This document shows positions 5,530 to 6,338 of a stretch of 6,338 bases of DNA, in pieces. Made by a program: the position numbers and the translations under genes. Each line of letters starts with the position of its first letter. Positions within the stretch are counted from its first letter, which is position 1. Origin of the DNA: JANXQE01 sp035651635 (lineage in GTDB: Bacteria; Verrucomicrobiota; Verrucomicrobiia; Limisphaerales; UBA8199); contig DASRFK010000141.1 in the NCBI GenBank assembly GCA_035651635.1, positions 1 to 6,338 on the forward strand, written 5' to 3'. The notes under the pieces were generated by a model that worked only from the letters and a program-made list of their open reading frames with translations, did no database searches and had not been told where the DNA came from.

Positions 5530-6338
5530 TTAATTTTCACTAGTCTTCGCTTGAGTTGGACACACTCTCTCACTGGGATCCAACGAGGTGCTTTTCACAC
5601 GCAATTCGCTTTTTACCGACCTGATAATCTCCTCGGCGACGGCCTTGACGTTCGTGCCGTCGTAGGTAATCTCGTGGAGATTTTCCCAATTGAGAAGGTC
5701 GCGAATGTTCTTAGGCATGTCTACTGAATATCGGAAACCATCTTTTAACACTGGAATTATCGTTCTTGTAGAGCGCGCGTGTTTAATTTCGAACTCAACC
5801 CAATCTTCCTCACCAGGCAGTGGCTTTTTACAAAAAGTTCGCGGGGAAAGAACAATAACGAAACATTGGCAAAAATTGATCATTTTTTTGAGGTTTCCAG
5901 GAAAATAGCCAGGTGGGAGATCTTCGGGGGCGTAAAATGCAGCTTTTAAATCTTTAAGCGCATTAGATAATCGCTGGGCGAAGTCCCCGTCCACCCAGAT
6001 AATTTCCTCTTTATTTGGGTCGTCGGGACTAGGGCGCCTGATCGAATTGCGGTAGCTGATAAAAACATCGAACGGCAAAGGTGCCGGCTTCCATCGAAGC
6101 CAGTAGGCCCCTAGTAGTGGAAGAAACGCCCCGACCGTCAGCCAGGGCCACCAGTAATGTAGCGTAAAAATAAATACAGAAACCGCTATTGATCCGGCGG
6201 CAAATATCGCAGCCACGGCCCAACGAAATTCAGGTCGACGCCCGGTAGCCTGCCACAAAACAGCCATGGCCGCCGCCGCCCAGAGTGCATCGAATAGGAC
6301 GCGGGCTGGCCACGGCATCGGATTAATCCAGTCCTTGT
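5530..6338 (-). CDS. Membrane-anchored TIR-domain protein (5' end outside the window)
   Basis: The frame ends at TAA 5532-5530 and stays open to the window edge. The first in-window ATG is at 6318, but upstream codons read KDWINP without a stop, so the true start may lie outside. Numbering from that ATG, three hydrophobic segments (about 5-24, 32-52 and 56-74) end with 'YWLRW', suggesting an inner-membrane anchor with the rest in the cytoplasm. Residues 83-238 are a TIR domain. 'FDVFISYR' (83-90) is strand A, 'FAQRLSNALKDL' is helix A, 'APEDLPPGYF' is the BB-loop region, 'CFVIVLSP' (152-159) is strand C/D, and 'WVEFEI' places E177 four residues after W173, where the catalytic Glu of NAD-cleaving TIRs sits. 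'IIPVLKDG' follows. The tail from 240 is hydrophilic. It lies directly upstream of the IS-damaged TIR-STAND gene on the same strand. Catalysis is plausible from the retained Glu; the trigger is unknown. It could instead be a TIR adaptor or scaffold. Confidence 0.85.
   Translation of the reverse strand, partial: KDWINPMPWPARVLFDALWAAAAMAVLWQATGRRPEFRWAVAAIFAAGSIAVSVFIFTLHYWWPWLTVGAFLPLLGAYWLRWKPAPLPFDVFISYRNSIRRPSPDDPNKEEIIWVDGDFAQRLSNALKDLKAAFYAPEDLPPGYFPGNLKKMINFCQCFVIVLSPRTFCKKPLPGEEDWVEFEIKHARSTRTIIPVLKDGFRYSVDMPKNIRDLLNWENLHEITYDGTNVKAVAEEIIRSVKSELRVKSTSLDPSERVCPTQAKTSEN

Overview
The window reads as a bacterial accessory (defence-island-like) region in which nearly all coding content lies on the minus strand. 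Large STAND proteins with WD40 repeats, TIR domains, an IS21-family element and Nudix genes are typical of big genomes in the Verrucomicrobiota/Planctomycetota/Acidobacteriota range. That taxonomic guess rests on protein style only. There are no rRNA, tRNA or CRISPR features.

Layout, read right to left in the direction of transcription. (1) 6338-5530: a membrane-anchored TIR-domain protein, cut by the window edge at its 5' side. (2) 5529-5266: a short spacer with small tandem repeats and no convincing gene. (3) 5265 to about 4530: the left part of an IS21-family element, with its terminal repeats, a ribosome binding site and the first ~220 residues of the IstA transposase. (4) About 4530 to 587: a large TIR/NB-ARC/winged-helix/helical/WD40 protein, architecturally close to APAF-1. 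Its TIR domain has lost its N-terminal half. The C-terminal half is fused in frame to IstA, so one 476-codon ORF runs transposase-TIR-NB-ARC. The rest is split by two single-base frame changes (near 3764-3775 and near 1261) that cancel each other. Fixing both would give about 1,315 residues of continuous STAND protein. (5) 469-230: the N-terminal half of a Nudix hydrolase with two Glu-to-Lys changes in the Nudix box, apparently dead. (6) 45-1: the probable start of a second Nudix-type protein, leaving the window.

The intact ancestor of block 4 would be a TIR-STAND immune sensor. The WD40 propellers would sense, the NB-ARC module would oligomerise, and the TIR domain would act as an NAD-consuming effector. 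Fourteen recognisable WD40 repeats plus one degenerate repeat resemble the 7+8 blades of APAF-1. A second TIR protein just upstream and Nudix genes just downstream make an NAD/ADP-ribose-themed locus plausible, but that is inference. As sequenced, the STAND gene looks recently inactivated by IS21-associated rearrangement and two indels, unless the indels are sequencing errors.
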